Of a stretch of 22,536 nucleotides of DNA, positions 1 to 8,362 are shown piece by piece. Below the pieces are notes generated by a model. It did no database searches. It was given only the letters and a program-made list of their open reading frames with translations, and was not told the origin of the DNA. Within the stretch, counting starts at the first letter, position 1. Each line of letters opens with the position of its first letter. Location of the stretch: NCBI GenBank assembly GCA_965223305.1, contig CBDCWT010000077.1, forward strand, positions 1 to 22,536, written 5' to 3'. A program made the translations under genes and the position numbers. The stretch is from CBDCWT01 sp965223305 (lineage in GTDB: Bacteria; Planctomycetota; Planctomycetia; Pirellulales; Pirellulaceae).

Positions 1-1
1 G

Positions 2-1135
2 ACGATCATTGGCGCGATGTATGCCAAGTGGGTGCAATCGTATCGTGATCTGCCGATACTGATCAATCAGTGGGCCAATGTCGTCCGCTGGGAGATGCGC
101 ACGCGCCTGTTTTTGCGGACCACCGAGTTCCTTTGGCAGGAGGGCCATACCGTCCACGCTAGCGAAGCCGAGGCCTGGGAAGAAACGCGAAAGATGCTGG
201 ACGTTTATGCCGAGTTCGCCGAGCAGTATATGGCGATGCCGGTGATCAAGGGCGAAAAGACTTCTGCCGAGCGGTTTCCGGGAGCCGTTTCCACCTTGTC
301 GATCGAAGCCATGTTGCAGGATCGCAAGGCACTTCAGGCAGGGACTTCGCATTTTCTTGGCCAGAACTTTGCCCGCGCGCAGGAGATCAAGTTCCAGGAC
401 CAGCAGGGAGCGGAGGTCTACGCGTGGACCACTTCGTGGGGTGTGTCGACCCGTTTGGTTGGGGCGCTGATCATGACGCACTCCGACGATGATGGGTTGA
501 TTGTGCCCCCGCGACTGGCCCCGAAACACATCGTCTTGCTGCCGATCTATCGAAGCGACAGCGAACGCGTCCAAGTGCTGGAGTACTGTCAAGCGCTCCA
601 ACTCGAGCTGGCTTCGCAGGAGTTCTGCGGCGGCAAGGTAGAGGTCGAGCTGGACGACCGGGATCTACGCGGTGGGGAAAAGAACTGGCAACACATCAAA
701 AGGGGCGTGCCACTGCGCGCAGAAGTTGGTCCCAAGGACATCGCCAAGGATGCGGTGTTCTTGGCCCGCCGCGATACGGGCTCTAAGGAGAGTCTCCCGC
801 GCACGCAACTGGTCCAAACGGTCGGCCGTTTGCTGGAGGAGATACAGTCGGAGCTCTATCGACGGGCCCACGAGTTGCGAGAGAGCAACTCGTGTAAGAT
901 CGATTCGCTCAGCGAATTTCGGGACTATTTTACCGCCCAAGACTCGGATCAGCCTGAGATCCACGGCGGCTTCGCCTACTGCCACTTCGCGGACCATCCG
1001 GACGCTGAAGAGGCGCTGAAACCCTACAAGGTATCGGCTCGTTGTCTCCCGCTGGATGGCGAAGAGGAAAGGGGGACCTGTTTGTTTACCGGCCAGCCGA
1101 GCGGCAAGCGCGCGGTGCTGGCGAAGGCGTATTGA
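2..1135 (+). CDS. proS: Prolyl-tRNA synthetase, archaeal/eukaryotic type (ProS type 3), 5'-truncated
   Basis: Charges tRNA-Pro with proline in the cytoplasm. The frame is open from the left edge (T-I-I-G-A-M-Y-A-K-W), so the N-terminal part of the class II catalytic core lies outside the window. Visible are the class II motif 2 region (YRDLPILINQWANVVRWE followed by RTTEFLWQEGHT), the motif 3 region (WGVSTRLVGALIMTHSDDDG, then LIVPPRLAP), an anticodon-binding domain beginning near HIVLLPIY, and the C-terminal domain of type 3 enzymes ending in tyrosine (LAKAY). There is no sign of the editing (INS) insertion found in E. coli-type ProRS, which fits type 3. Cysteines in the last 60 residues (YCHF, ARCLP, GTCLF) may be the remnant or equivalent of the zinc-binding site. 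First gene of a co-directional string; the next start lies 87 nt downstream. Confidence 0.93.
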   Translation, partial: TIIGAMYAKWVQSYRDLPILINQWANVVRWEMRTRLFLRTTEFLWQEGHTVHASEAEAWEETRKMLDVYAEFAEQYMAMPVIKGEKTSAERFPGAVSTLSIEAMLQDRKALQAGTSHFLGQNFARAQEIKFQDQQGAEVYAWTTSWGVSTRLVGALIMTHSDDDGLIVPPRLAPKHIVLLPIYRSDSERVQVLEYCQALQLELASQEFCGGKVEVELDDRDLRGGEKNWQHIKRGVPLRAEVGPKDIAKDAVFLARRDTGSKESLPRTQLVQTVGRLLEEIQSELYRRAHELRESNSCKIDSLSEFRDYFTAQDSDQPEIHGGFAYCHFADHPDAEEALKPYKVSARCLPLDGEEERGTCLFTGQPSGKRAVLAKAY

Positions 1136-1221
1136 ACCACGCCGGAGAGCCCTTTGGCTCGGCGATCTCTTCCCGGACCTGGCCGGCCAGTGCGCTGAGC
1201 AGAGCAACTACCAAAGCGATC

Positions 1222-1770
1222 ATGGGAGCCACTCAACCACCGGCACCTGTCCTGCTTCTGTTGGCCGCCTTCAGCCGGCACGTGGAGGCACTTGCCTGGG
1301 CTCGACATCGCGCCGAGCAGACTTGGGGTCCTGTGTTCGTGGAAAGTGAACTGAGGAATTTCAACGAGACGACATACTATGAGCCGACGATGGGCACCGA
1401 GCTACAGAAAGTGCTGTGGGGATTCGAGAGGTTGCAAGGTGCTGAATCGTTGGTGAATTGCAAGTTGCTGACGAACGGTTGGGAACGCGAATACGCATCA
1501 GCCACTGAGTTTCCAGAGCAACGACCGTTGAACTTGGACCCTGGCTACCTCACCGAGGCCAAGTTGGTGTTGGCGACGACCAAAGACCGAGACCACCGTC
1601 TTTATTTGGGCGACGGAATTTTTGCGGAGGTTACGCTGAGCTATCGTCAGGGCAGTTGGTCAAGCCATCCATGGACTTATCAAGACTACCGCAGCGCCGA
1701 GTACCATCAGTTTTTTTCCCGCTGCCGCCAGTATTTGCGCGAGCAGAAGCGAAACGCGATGCGTAGTTGA
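1222..1770 (+). CDS. DUF4416 family protein
   Basis: A 182-aa protein recognised as DUF4416, a family of unknown function sometimes labelled GTP-binding without proof. Visible landmarks are a hydrophobic N-terminal strand (APVLLLLAAF), the conserved FNETTYYEPTMG and L-W-G-F stretches, and a C-terminal half with PGYLTEAKLVLATTKDRDHR, LYLGDGIFAEVTL and WTYQDYRS. The frame is open upstream to 1042, but the residues before ATG 1222 overlap proS or look non-coding, and MGATQPPAPV matches where the family normally begins, so 1222 is chosen. A TTG at 1132 overlapping the proS stop is a weaker alternative. No clear Shine-Dalgarno is seen. Ends 7 nt before the next gene, so it is probably co-transcribed with it. 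Confidence 0.85.
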   Translation: MGATQPPAPVLLLLAAFSRHVEALAWARHRAEQTWGPVFVESELRNFNETTYYEPTMGTELQKVLWGFERLQGAESLVNCKLLTNGWEREYASATEFPEQRPLNLDPGYLTEAKLVLATTKDRDHRLYLGDGIFAEVTLSYRQGSWSSHPWTYQDYRSAEYHQFFSRCRQYLREQKRNAMRS

Positions 1771-1777
1771 ATGACGG

Positions 1778-2944
1778 ATGGACTTGAAATCCACATACTG
1801 GTTTCTCGGCGGTACGATCCTGCCTAGCTGTCTGGTGGCCTGGACGGCCACCTTCTTGATTCGGCGATGGGCACCCCGCTGGGGGTTGGTTGATCGACCG
1901 GGTGCGCGCAAGGTTCATCTCACACCGACTGCATTAGGCGGCGGACTGGCGATCACCTTGGGCGTCGTCATCCCCTTCGCGGTCGGCCAGCTCTTATTGT
2001 GGTACGTAGCCTCCGGGGGAGAGATTGCTCGCTTGCCGGAGTTTGTGCGGCCGCACGTGGACGGGTTGTGGGTACGAGCGAGCGGCCTTTGGATGTTGCT
2101 CGCCGGAGCGGGAGCGTTGATGGTTGTCGGTCTGATCGATGATCTCCGCGGGTTGGACTGGCGTTTGCGGTTGACGATTCAGTTCCTGGTTGCTTTGGTC
2201 TGCGTCGTCACACAGGGCTGGCGCTTGACGGCTTTTATCGAGTTGCCGTGGTTGGGATCGCTCGCCTCGGTGCTGTTGTCTGTGATCTGGATTGTCGCCA
2301 TGATTAACTCGTTCAACATGTTGGACAACATGGATGGGCTCTCGGCCGGCGTGGCAGCGATTGCTGCTGGCCTATTGGCGGCGGTGATGTTGATCGCACC
2401 GGATCCGGTGACACAGCGTCCACAACTTTTTGTCGCTGGGTTTCTGCTGGTCTTGATGGGCGCTCTGTTCGGATTTCTGTGGCACAACCGGCCTCCGGCG
2501 CGCATTTTCATGGGTGACGCAGGCAGTTACTTTGTCGGGTTTTGCCTGGCCGTCTCCACGCTGTTGGCGACCTATGCCAGCTATCAAAGTGCCGCTCCGC
2601 ACGCCATCTTGGCGCCGTTGTGCGTCATGGCAGTGCCACTTTACGACATGATCTCTGTGATTTGGATTCGGCTGCGTTCTGGCAAGAGCCCCTTTGCGGC
2701 CGACCGAAATCACTTCTCACATCGCCTTGTCGATCTCGGGTTGACGAAGGGGCAGGCGGTGCTGACTATCTATCTGACCACGGCGACCTGTGGACTTTGC
2801 GCTTTGCTGTTGCACCAGATCAACCTGTTTGGCGCAGCGGTCGTGGTGCTAGTTGTCATCTGCGTCCTGCTCCTGATCGCCATTCTGGAGACGACTGCCA
2901 GGAGAAAACTCGGCAGCAACGCTCCATCGGAAAGGCAGCCGTGA
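1778..2944 (+). CDS. Undecaprenyl-phosphate sugar-1-phosphate transferase (WecA/TagO/MraY family)
   Basis: Polytopic membrane enzyme of 388 aa. The family transfers a UDP-linked N-acetylhexosamine phosphate to undecaprenyl phosphate, which starts a lipid-linked glycan such as O-antigen, teichoic acid or exopolysaccharide. Family signatures are in order: GLVDRPGARKVH (about 36-47), the Asp pair in GLIDDLRGL (121-122), the metal/substrate loop NSFNMLDNMDGLS (177-189), FMGDAGSYFVG (245-254), and the UDP-sugar-binding loop DRNHFSHRL (309-317). About ten hydrophobic segments are visible. It resembles WecA/TagO more than MraY, because MraY is normally embedded in the mur cluster and this gene is followed by an O-antigen ligase-like gene. 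The sugar cannot be decided from sequence. The stop overlaps the next start (GTGA), implying translational coupling. Confidence 0.88.
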   Translation: MDLKSTYWFLGGTILPSCLVAWTATFLIRRWAPRWGLVDRPGARKVHLTPTALGGGLAITLGVVIPFAVGQLLLWYVASGGEIARLPEFVRPHVDGLWVRASGLWMLLAGAGALMVVGLIDDLRGLDWRLRLTIQFLVALVCVVTQGWRLTAFIELPWLGSLASVLLSVIWIVAMINSFNMLDNMDGLSAGVAAIAAGLLAAVMLIAPDPVTQRPQLFVAGFLLVLMGALFGFLWHNRPPARIFMGDAGSYFVGFCLAVSTLLATYASYQSAAPHAILAPLCVMAVPLYDMISVIWIRLRSGKSPFAADRNHFSHRLVDLGLTKGQAVLTIYLTTATCGLCALLLHQINLFGAAVVVLVVICVLLLIAILETTARRKLGSNAPSERQP

Positions 2945-5208
2945 GCAGGCGACGCAAGGTCACGCCGAAAGCGGCAGAGCGGCGACCGGACCGTCAAGCT
3001 TGGAAAACGGGGGGGTTCCAGCCGGTGTGGCTGGCGGCTGTCACGGCTTTGCTAGTGGCCGCCCCGCTCGTTCCCAGCGAGTCGACGGTCGAGTTAGGTA
3101 CGGGTGTGGTGGCCTACCTAGCTTGGTCACTGTTGCTCTGGGCATGGTTTCTGACGAGGCTGGTCGCGCCGCAGCCGGCGATCCGTTGGGGTGCCGTTTC
3201 GGTGGCGGTCGCCCTGTTTCTCGCGTGGCAGGTCGTCAGCGGTCTGGCGATGGCCGGCGAGGGCCAGCCTCGGGCGGTGGTCAACTCCGTATGGCAGGCA
3301 GTCACCTTTGCGATCGTGTTTTTCCTGGTCCGGCAGGTCTTCCGGCGGCCGGAAGACTGCCGCGCTTTGGTGTCTGTCATGGTGGGCTTGGCGGTGGGCC
3401 TTTCCGTGTACGGGTATTACCAGTACGTGTACGAGATGCCCCAGACACGTCAGGAGTATGAAAGCGATCCCGAGGCGGCGCTCTTGGCGGCAGGCATCAT
3501 CGCCCCGGAAGGTTCGCCGCAACGCGAACTGTTTGAAAGCCGCCTATACAGCCTCGAGCCGACGGCCACCTTCGCGCTCGCGAATTCATTTGCCGGTTTC
3601 GTGGTGCCCTGGGCCGTGTTGGCCGTTGCCGTTTCTTATTCGGCGTGGCGCTCGTCCCGGTTGGGGCGGGCCGACGTACTGGGAGTCGTATTGGCGATAG
3701 TGGTTGTCGGAGGGTGCGCACTGCTGACTCGGAGTTTGACTGCCTGGTTGGCCACGTGTTTCGGTCTCTTCCTGTTGGCGCTTTTCAACGGGTTCGCTCT
3801 TTCTAGCTGGTCGGCAGTTTTTGGTTGGCGGCTGGACCGGCGCGTGGCTGCAGTCGCGGTGATGCTTGTGCTGACATCCGTTGCGATTGCAGCGTACGCC
3901 GGAGTACTCGATTGGGTCACGATCAGTAGCGCCCAGAAGTCGTTGCTGTATCGCATCGAATACTGGCGGGCGACGATGGAGCTGATTCGCGACTACGCTT
4001 GGCTAGGCTGCGGTCCGGGTAACTTTCAACAGTTCTATCCGGCTTATAAGCTGCCGGCAGCGAGCGAGACGATTGCGGATCCGCACAACTTCATGTTCGA
4101 GATTTGGGCGACCGCCGGAACGCCCGCGCTGCTTGCCTTCTTCGCCGTGTTGGCTTGCGCTGTCTGGCAAATCTGTTCCCCGGTGGCAGCCAAGTCTGAA
4201 CCGGTCGAAGTGAGCACGAACAGCAGCGTGGGGGCAGTTTATGTGGGAGCGGCGGGCGGTCTGTTGATCGCCTTTCCCATGGGTGCCGTGGCGGGCTTTG
4301 TGCCCAACTTGGTTCCTCTGCTGGGCGGGGCGATCGTGGCGACGGTTCTGATGGCGTCGTGGCGCGGCTGGGTGCGTGACGGTGAGCTCGCGCCAGGTAT
4401 CTTGGTTTGTGGCCTGGCCGCTCTGTTGACCAACTTGCTCGCCGCCGGCGGCATTGGTTACTACGGAGTCGCGGCCAGTTTTTGGACGCTCTTGGCTCTC
4501 GCCTTGAACTTGGCAGCAGGCTACCGGTGGCGCCTACGGCGTGGCGCGACGCTGGCCATCGTCGCGGCGTCGAGCGCGCTGGTCGTGCTGCTGTACTTGT
4601 CGGCGTATCGTCCGGTGTTGGTTGCCAGGGAGAAACTGGCCTCAGGCGGGCTGCTGGCTCAGCAGGGAAGAACCCGCGAGACGGAAGCTGCCTGGCTCGC
4701 CGCGGCGAGCGCCGACCCGCTATCGCCCAGGCCGTGGGAGAACTTGGCGAAGCTACGTCTCGCCCGCTGGTTGGCCAGTGGGGGCCCTGCAGACGACTCC
4801 TTTGCAGCCGCAGCTCAGGAGATGCTGGTGCGCGACCGGCGATCGTTCACGGCCCAGCAAAGGACCGGCAATTGGTACCTGGCCGCCTTTCGCAGCCTTG
4901 GCAATCGGGTCTACTTAGAGCAGGCGATTGAGTACTATCGGCGTACCGTCGAGTTCTATCCGAACTATAATCGAGGGCATGCTCAACTTGCCTGGGCGCT
5001 CTATTTGTCAGGAAACGCGGCGGAGGCTGGCCGAGCGGCCGACCGGGCCTTGAGATTGGACGCTGTCAACCCACATAGCGAGCAAAAGCTGAAGCGTATG
5101 AAGCTGTACGATCCCCAGCCCGCTCCGGAGGGGGGGGGGCCTCGTTCCGCCGATCGCGATGCTGAACAATGGATGCTACGGCTGCGTAACATGGCTGGGA
5201 AGCTATGA
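2941..5208 (+). CDS. O-antigen ligase/polymerase-like membrane protein (Wzy_C) with C-terminal TPRs
   Basis: A 755-aa protein starting at GTG 2941, which overlaps the previous stop; GGAAAGG lies just upstream. The open frame runs further upstream to 2542, but that part overlaps the transferase in another frame. The N-terminal two thirds is a chain of hydrophobic helices. The Wzy_C signature lies in the large periplasmic loop around residues 335-400: LLYRIEYWRATMELIRDYAW, GCGPGNFQQFYP, and DPHNFMFEIWATAGTPALL with its conserved His. The last ~200 residues are soluble and helical with TPR-like units (YLEQAIEYYRRTVEFYPNYN, then LAWALYLSGNAAEAGRAADR). The family includes WaaL, Wzy and PglL-type glycan ligases/polymerases acting on undecaprenyl-linked glycans in the periplasm. 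Its neighbour provides a lipid-linked sugar. Ligase, polymerase or protein glycosylation cannot be separated here. Confidence 0.85.
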   Translation: MSRRRKVTPKAAERRPDRQAWKTGGFQPVWLAAVTALLVAAPLVPSESTVELGTGVVAYLAWSLLLWAWFLTRLVAPQPAIRWGAVSVAVALFLAWQVVSGLAMAGEGQPRAVVNSVWQAVTFAIVFFLVRQVFRRPEDCRALVSVMVGLAVGLSVYGYYQYVYEMPQTRQEYESDPEAALLAAGIIAPEGSPQRELFESRLYSLEPTATFALANSFAGFVVPWAVLAVAVSYSAWRSSRLGRADVLGVVLAIVVVGGCALLTRSLTAWLATCFGLFLLALFNGFALSSWSAVFGWRLDRRVAAVAVMLVLTSVAIAAYAGVLDWVTISSAQKSLLYRIEYWRATMELIRDYAWLGCGPGNFQQFYPAYKLPAASETIADPHNFMFEIWATAGTPALLAFFAVLACAVWQICSPVAAKSEPVEVSTNSSVGAVYVGAAGGLLIAFPMGAVAGFVPNLVPLLGGAIVATVLMASWRGWVRDGELAPGILVCGLAALLTNLLAAGGIGYYGVAASFWTLLALALNLAAGYRWRLRRGATLAIVAASSALVVLLYLSAYRPVLVAREKLASGGLLAQQGRTRETEAAWLAAASADPLSPRPWENLAKLRLARWLASGGPADDSFAAAAQEMLVRDRRSFTAQQRTGNWYLAAFRSLGNRVYLEQAIEYYRRTVEFYPNYNRGHAQLAWALYLSGNAAEAGRAADRALRLDAVNPHSEQKLKRMKLYDPQPAPEGGGPRSADRDAEQWMLRLRNMAGKL
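5130..5139 (+). repeat. G10 homopolymer inside the O-antigen ligase-like gene
   Basis: Ten consecutive G bases (after GGA) encode the Glu-Gly-Gly-Gly-Pro linker just after the TPR region, about 25 codons before the stop. The tract is intact in frame here. Such runs are prone to polymerase slippage and to sequencing indels. Confidence 0.9.
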
Positions 5209-5303
5209 ACAGCGTAGCAGAGTTGCCTGCTGCAGAGTTTGAGGGGATCCCGGCTGGTCTCGCCGGCGGAAGCTGGGGCAGAACTGCCGCTAACCCGTCT
5301 TAG
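5205..5303 (+). CDS. Possible 32-aa small ORF, translationally coupled to the ligase gene
   Basis: ATG 5205 overlaps the stop of the preceding gene (ATGA), with a weak GGGA motif upstream, and the frame closes with TAG at 5301-5303. The peptide (MNSVAELPAAEFEG, then IPAGLAGGSWGRTAANPS) has no recognisable domain, signal or membrane segment. The only support is the coupling geometry and the position within a co-directional gene string. It may simply be leader sequence of the DUF1573 gene, which starts 32 nt after it. Confidence 0.2.
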   Translation: MNSVAELPAAEFEGIPAGLAGGSWGRTAANPS

Positions 5304-5335
5304 TTGACTCATGTTTCAGAAGGAGTTGCATCGAA

Positions 5336-6511
5336 ATGCGCGTCGCGGCCATCGCTCTGATTAGTTTGCTGGTCGGTCTGCTGGCTGGGTTCGGTCTTAC
5401 GACCGCCGAGTTTGCCGGGGTTGAGGAGCTGTTCGCCAGTGGCGATTACCGTCCTGCTACGGCAAAGGAGACGATCGAAGTCGTTGTCGAGCCAGCGCAA
5501 GCTGTTGTGCTCGGCGGCAAGGACTATGATTTCGGCACGTTGCGCCGCAATGAACGCGGCGAGCACGTTTTCAAGATCCGCAACGACGGAGACGATCTAC
5601 TGCGGATCGAACTCCGTTCGCGGAGTTGTGGCCGTTGTATTGCGACTCGCTTCGAAGCTGAGGATGTCACGTCCGACAACACCATCGAAATCCCTGTTGA
5701 ATACTATACGGGCAAACCGGAGGAGAACTTTCACGAACATATCGAGCTGATTACCAACGATCCGAATCAGAAAGTCATGCGGCTATCGATCACTGGCAAA
5801 GTGACCGAGCGGATTCGCATGTCGGCTCAGCAGGTCAGATTCGAGACGGTAGCGGCCAGCGACGGCGCGTCCCAGTTGCTGCGCGTGTTTGGATACCATA
5901 GCGATCGGCTAGAGGTCCTATCACACGAATTCACTGATCCGGCAACGGCCGACCACTTCGAACTTGTAGTGACGCCTTTGGATGTGACTGAGCTGGAGAT
6001 GGATCCGTTGCCGCGCGCGGCCTGTGAAGTTCGGGTGGAGATGAAACCCGGCATGCCGATCGGACCAATCACCCAGAGTATCATGCTGGAGGTCCAGGCG
6101 GATGATATCAGCAGGCTGAACTTGCCCGTCGTGGGGACGGTCAGAAGCGATATTTCTGTGATCGGTCCGAAGGGCTTCTATCACACCAAGAACCTGCTCG
6201 ACCTCGGTCGCATCAAGCGCGACGAAGGGACCAAAAGGACGCTACAGATTCGTGTGCGTGGTTCGTCGCGTGATGATGTCGAGTTGCGAGTTGACTCGAC
6301 CGAGCCCGCCGAGGCGCTGAGGGCCACGATCGGCGAGCGGGTTGTCGCCGGTGAGGCCTACATGTACCCGCTCGAGGTCGTTGTGCCGCCCGGAACACCT
6401 TTAGTTAACCGGCTGGGAGGCGGGCAAGGTGATCTCGCGAAAATCACTATTGCGACAACTCATGAAGACTCGAGACAATTGTTGATCTTGGTACGCTTCA
6501 TTGTGGAATGA
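5336..6511 (+). CDS. DUF1573 domain protein, membrane-anchored, periplasmic
   Basis: A 391-aa protein starting at ATG 5336 behind a good Shine-Dalgarno (AAGGAG about 9 nt upstream). Residues 3-24 form one hydrophobic helix, a signal anchor or signal peptide, placing the rest outside the cytoplasm. Residues ~60-140 show the DUF1573 pattern: DYDFGTLRRNERGEHVFKIR, then DGDDLLRIELRSRSCGRCIA, with the Cys pair C98/C101, then VEYYTGKPEENFHEHIELIT and a closing NDP. Two further Ig-like beta-rich repeats follow (e.g. LLDLGRIKRDEGTKRTLQIR), as in many planctomycete members. The function is unknown; the fold resembles ASPM-SPD-2-Hydin/MSP-type beta sandwiches. The gene ends 127 nt before the chosen start of the next gene. 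Confidence 0.85.
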   Translation: MRVAAIALISLLVGLLAGFGLTTAEFAGVEELFASGDYRPATAKETIEVVVEPAQAVVLGGKDYDFGTLRRNERGEHVFKIRNDGDDLLRIELRSRSCGRCIATRFEAEDVTSDNTIEIPVEYYTGKPEENFHEHIELITNDPNQKVMRLSITGKVTERIRMSAQQVRFETVAASDGASQLLRVFGYHSDRLEVLSHEFTDPATADHFELVVTPLDVTELEMDPLPRAACEVRVEMKPGMPIGPITQSIMLEVQADDISRLNLPVVGTVRSDISVIGPKGFYHTKNLLDLGRIKRDEGTKRTLQIRVRGSSRDDVELRVDSTEPAEALRATIGERVVAGEAYMYPLEVVVPPGTPLVNRLGGGQGDLAKITIATTHEDSRQLLILVRFIVE

Positions 6512-6638
6512 GTGTCGAGGCAAGAAGGGCTCGGAGATGGTGGCTGGTCGATTGCCGGCCGCTGCCGGCGAGTCAGCACTCGCTGGGCGAGGTCAACTTC
6601 AGCAACGCACTCATTCGATGCTTCACGGAGGGACGGGC

Positions 6639-8213
6639 TTGAACAGATCGCAACGGTGTCGTGGAACAGCAGGCCTATTGGCCATTTGGCTACCGGTATT
6701 TCTAGCTGGTTGTGATCCGGCGGCGGTATCTCCGGGGGACGGCGCCGCAACCGCCGAATCGCCTGCGGAGACTTCTCCCGCTCCCCAAGCCTCGGCGCCG
6801 GAAGCCCAACAGGCACAGCCGAGCGGAACGGCGATCGATGATCCTGATACGATCTACGAAAGTTGGCCGCAACCCGATTTTGTCTTGTTCGTGACCGGCC
6901 GTCAGCATGGGTACATCGAGCCGTGTGGCTGCACGGGGTTGGCCAACCAAAAAGGTGGCATGGCTCGTCGGCACACACTGCTTGGACAGCTCGCGGAACG
7001 CGGTTGGGAGTTGATCCCGGTCGATGTAGGAAATCAGGTCCGCCGGTTCGGGCGGCAAGCCGAGATCAAGTTTCAGGTGACCGCAGAGGCCTTAAAAACT
7101 ATGGGCTACGAGGCGGTCACGTTTGGCCCTGACGACCTTCAGCTCTCGTCGGGAGATCTCGTTGCGGTGACCGCTGCCGCGTTGGCTGGCCAGCAGACGC
7201 CTTTCTTGTGCGCCAATGCAGCGGTGCTTGAGCCGTCGTGGATGCCGACGCATAAGGTCGTGGAACGCGGTGGCAAGCGGATTGGAATCACGGCGGTCGT
7301 GGGTGACCAAGCGCTGGAGAAAATCCAAAGCGATGAGGTCATTAAGAAGCCCGCCAAAGAGGCGTTGGGCGACGCGTTGACCAAACTTCGAGAGGCAGAT
7401 TGCGATGTCTATGTCTTGCTCGCCCATGCGACGCTCGAGGAATCCGAGCTGCTCGGCCGAGAATTCCCGCAGCTGGATGTAGTGGTCAGCGCGGGTGGGC
7501 ACGGCGATCCACTGTTCCAGCCTGAGCGGATTGGCCAGGACGGCCCCTGGCTGGTGAGGGTTGGCGAGAAAGGCATGCACGCTGGGTTGGTGGCCTTCTT
7601 CGACGGCAGCGAACCCCGCTATCAGAGAATACCGTTGACCGGGAAGTTCGCGGACTCGTCCGACATGCTTCAGCTGTTAGCCTCATACCAGCAGCAGTTG
7701 CAGGATCAAGGGCTGGCGGGTTTACAGATCCGGCCCCAGCCTCATCCGAGTGGGCAGTCCTTTGTCGGATCGCAAGCCTGCGCAGAGTGCCACGTCGAGG
7801 CTTACGACACGTGGAAGGAGACGCCACATTTCGCGGCCACGGACTCACTAGTTCATCCGGGTGAGCGTAGCGAGATTCAGAGGCACTACGACCCAGAATG
7901 TCTGAGTTGCCACGTGACGGGGTGGAATCCACAACGTTACTATCCCTATCAGTCAGGCTACTTGGGCTTGGAAGAATCACCCCAAATGCATGGTAGCGGT
8001 TGTGAGAATTGCCACGGACCGGGTGCCGCACACGTGGCCGCCGAAAGCGGCGACATTGAGGCGGACGACGAGCTGTTGGAGAAACTCCGTCGGGCGATGT
8101 GGGTTCCGCTCGAGAGAGAGCGGTGCACCAAGTGCCACGATCTAGACAACAGCCCAGACTTTCACGACGAGGGTGCGTTCGAAGAGGACTACTGGCCCCA
8201 GATCGCCCACTAG
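6639..8213 (+). CDS. Lipoprotein: degenerate 5'-nucleotidase-like domain fused to tetrahaem cytochrome c554-like domain
   Basis: TTG 6639 is chosen because GGAGG sits 7 nt upstream and the product then begins with a compact lipoprotein signal (MNRSQRCRGT, hydrophobic stretch, lipobox LAGC, Cys25). ATG 6618 (7 codons earlier) and ATG 6537 are in-frame alternatives. A low-complexity Ala/Pro/Glu linker spans ~26-65. Residues ~80-335 follow the UshA-like metallophosphatase layout (VTGRQHGYIEPCGC, QKGGMARR, VDVGN, TFGPDDL, LLAHATLEES, VVSAGGHGDP). Several metal ligands appear changed: the DxH Asp is Arg, GD is GN, and GNHE is replaced. Residues ~370-524 carry four CXXCH sites: CAECH 381, CLSCH 421, CENCH 455 and CTKCH 496, with the HGSGCENCHGPGAAH pattern of cytochrome c554-like proteins. 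Predicted to be a lipid-anchored periplasmic electron-transfer protein; the redox partner is unknown. Confidence 0.85.
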   Translation: MNRSQRCRGTAGLLAIWLPVFLAGCDPAAVSPGDGAATAESPAETSPAPQASAPEAQQAQPSGTAIDDPDTIYESWPQPDFVLFVTGRQHGYIEPCGCTGLANQKGGMARRHTLLGQLAERGWELIPVDVGNQVRRFGRQAEIKFQVTAEALKTMGYEAVTFGPDDLQLSSGDLVAVTAAALAGQQTPFLCANAAVLEPSWMPTHKVVERGGKRIGITAVVGDQALEKIQSDEVIKKPAKEALGDALTKLREADCDVYVLLAHATLEESELLGREFPQLDVVVSAGGHGDPLFQPERIGQDGPWLVRVGEKGMHAGLVAFFDGSEPRYQRIPLTGKFADSSDMLQLLASYQQQLQDQGLAGLQIRPQPHPSGQSFVGSQACAECHVEAYDTWKETPHFAATDSLVHPGERSEIQRHYDPECLSCHVTGWNPQRYYPYQSGYLGLEESPQMHGSGCENCHGPGAAHVAAESGDIEADDELLEKLRRAMWVPLERERCTKCHDLDNSPDFHDEGAFEEDYWPQIAH

Positions 8214-8220
8214 GCTTTCT

Positions 8221-8362
8221 TCACTCTCCCCTCGGGGAGAGTCGGCCCGAAGGGCCGGAGAGGGGGAGCGCGCCTCGGGACGATCTCTCCAGAGCAGCCC
8301 TCCCCGGACGCTACGCGTCCGACCCTCCCGCGCGCGGGAGGGTAAAGTCGATGTTCGCCGGT
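8221..8362. repeat. Dispersed hairpin-rich repeat, copy 1 (~142 bp)
   Basis: Four consecutive perfect hairpins: CTCTCCCC/GGGGAGAG, CGGCCC/GGGCCG, CGGACG/CGTCCG and CCTCCCGC/GCGGGAGG, ending in GATGTTCGCCGG. It is nearly identical to 8596-8741, and its first two hairpins recur inverted at 14187-14232. It begins 8 nt after the cytochrome gene's stop, so its first hairpins may also act as a transcription barrier. Reading frames through it are compositional artefacts. Confidence 0.9.

Noticed and set aside
1042..1221. Extended N-terminus for the DUF4416 protein
   Set aside because: The first part overlaps proS in another frame and the translation (GEPFGSAISSRTWPASALSR) does not look like the family N-terminus; ATG 1222 fits.
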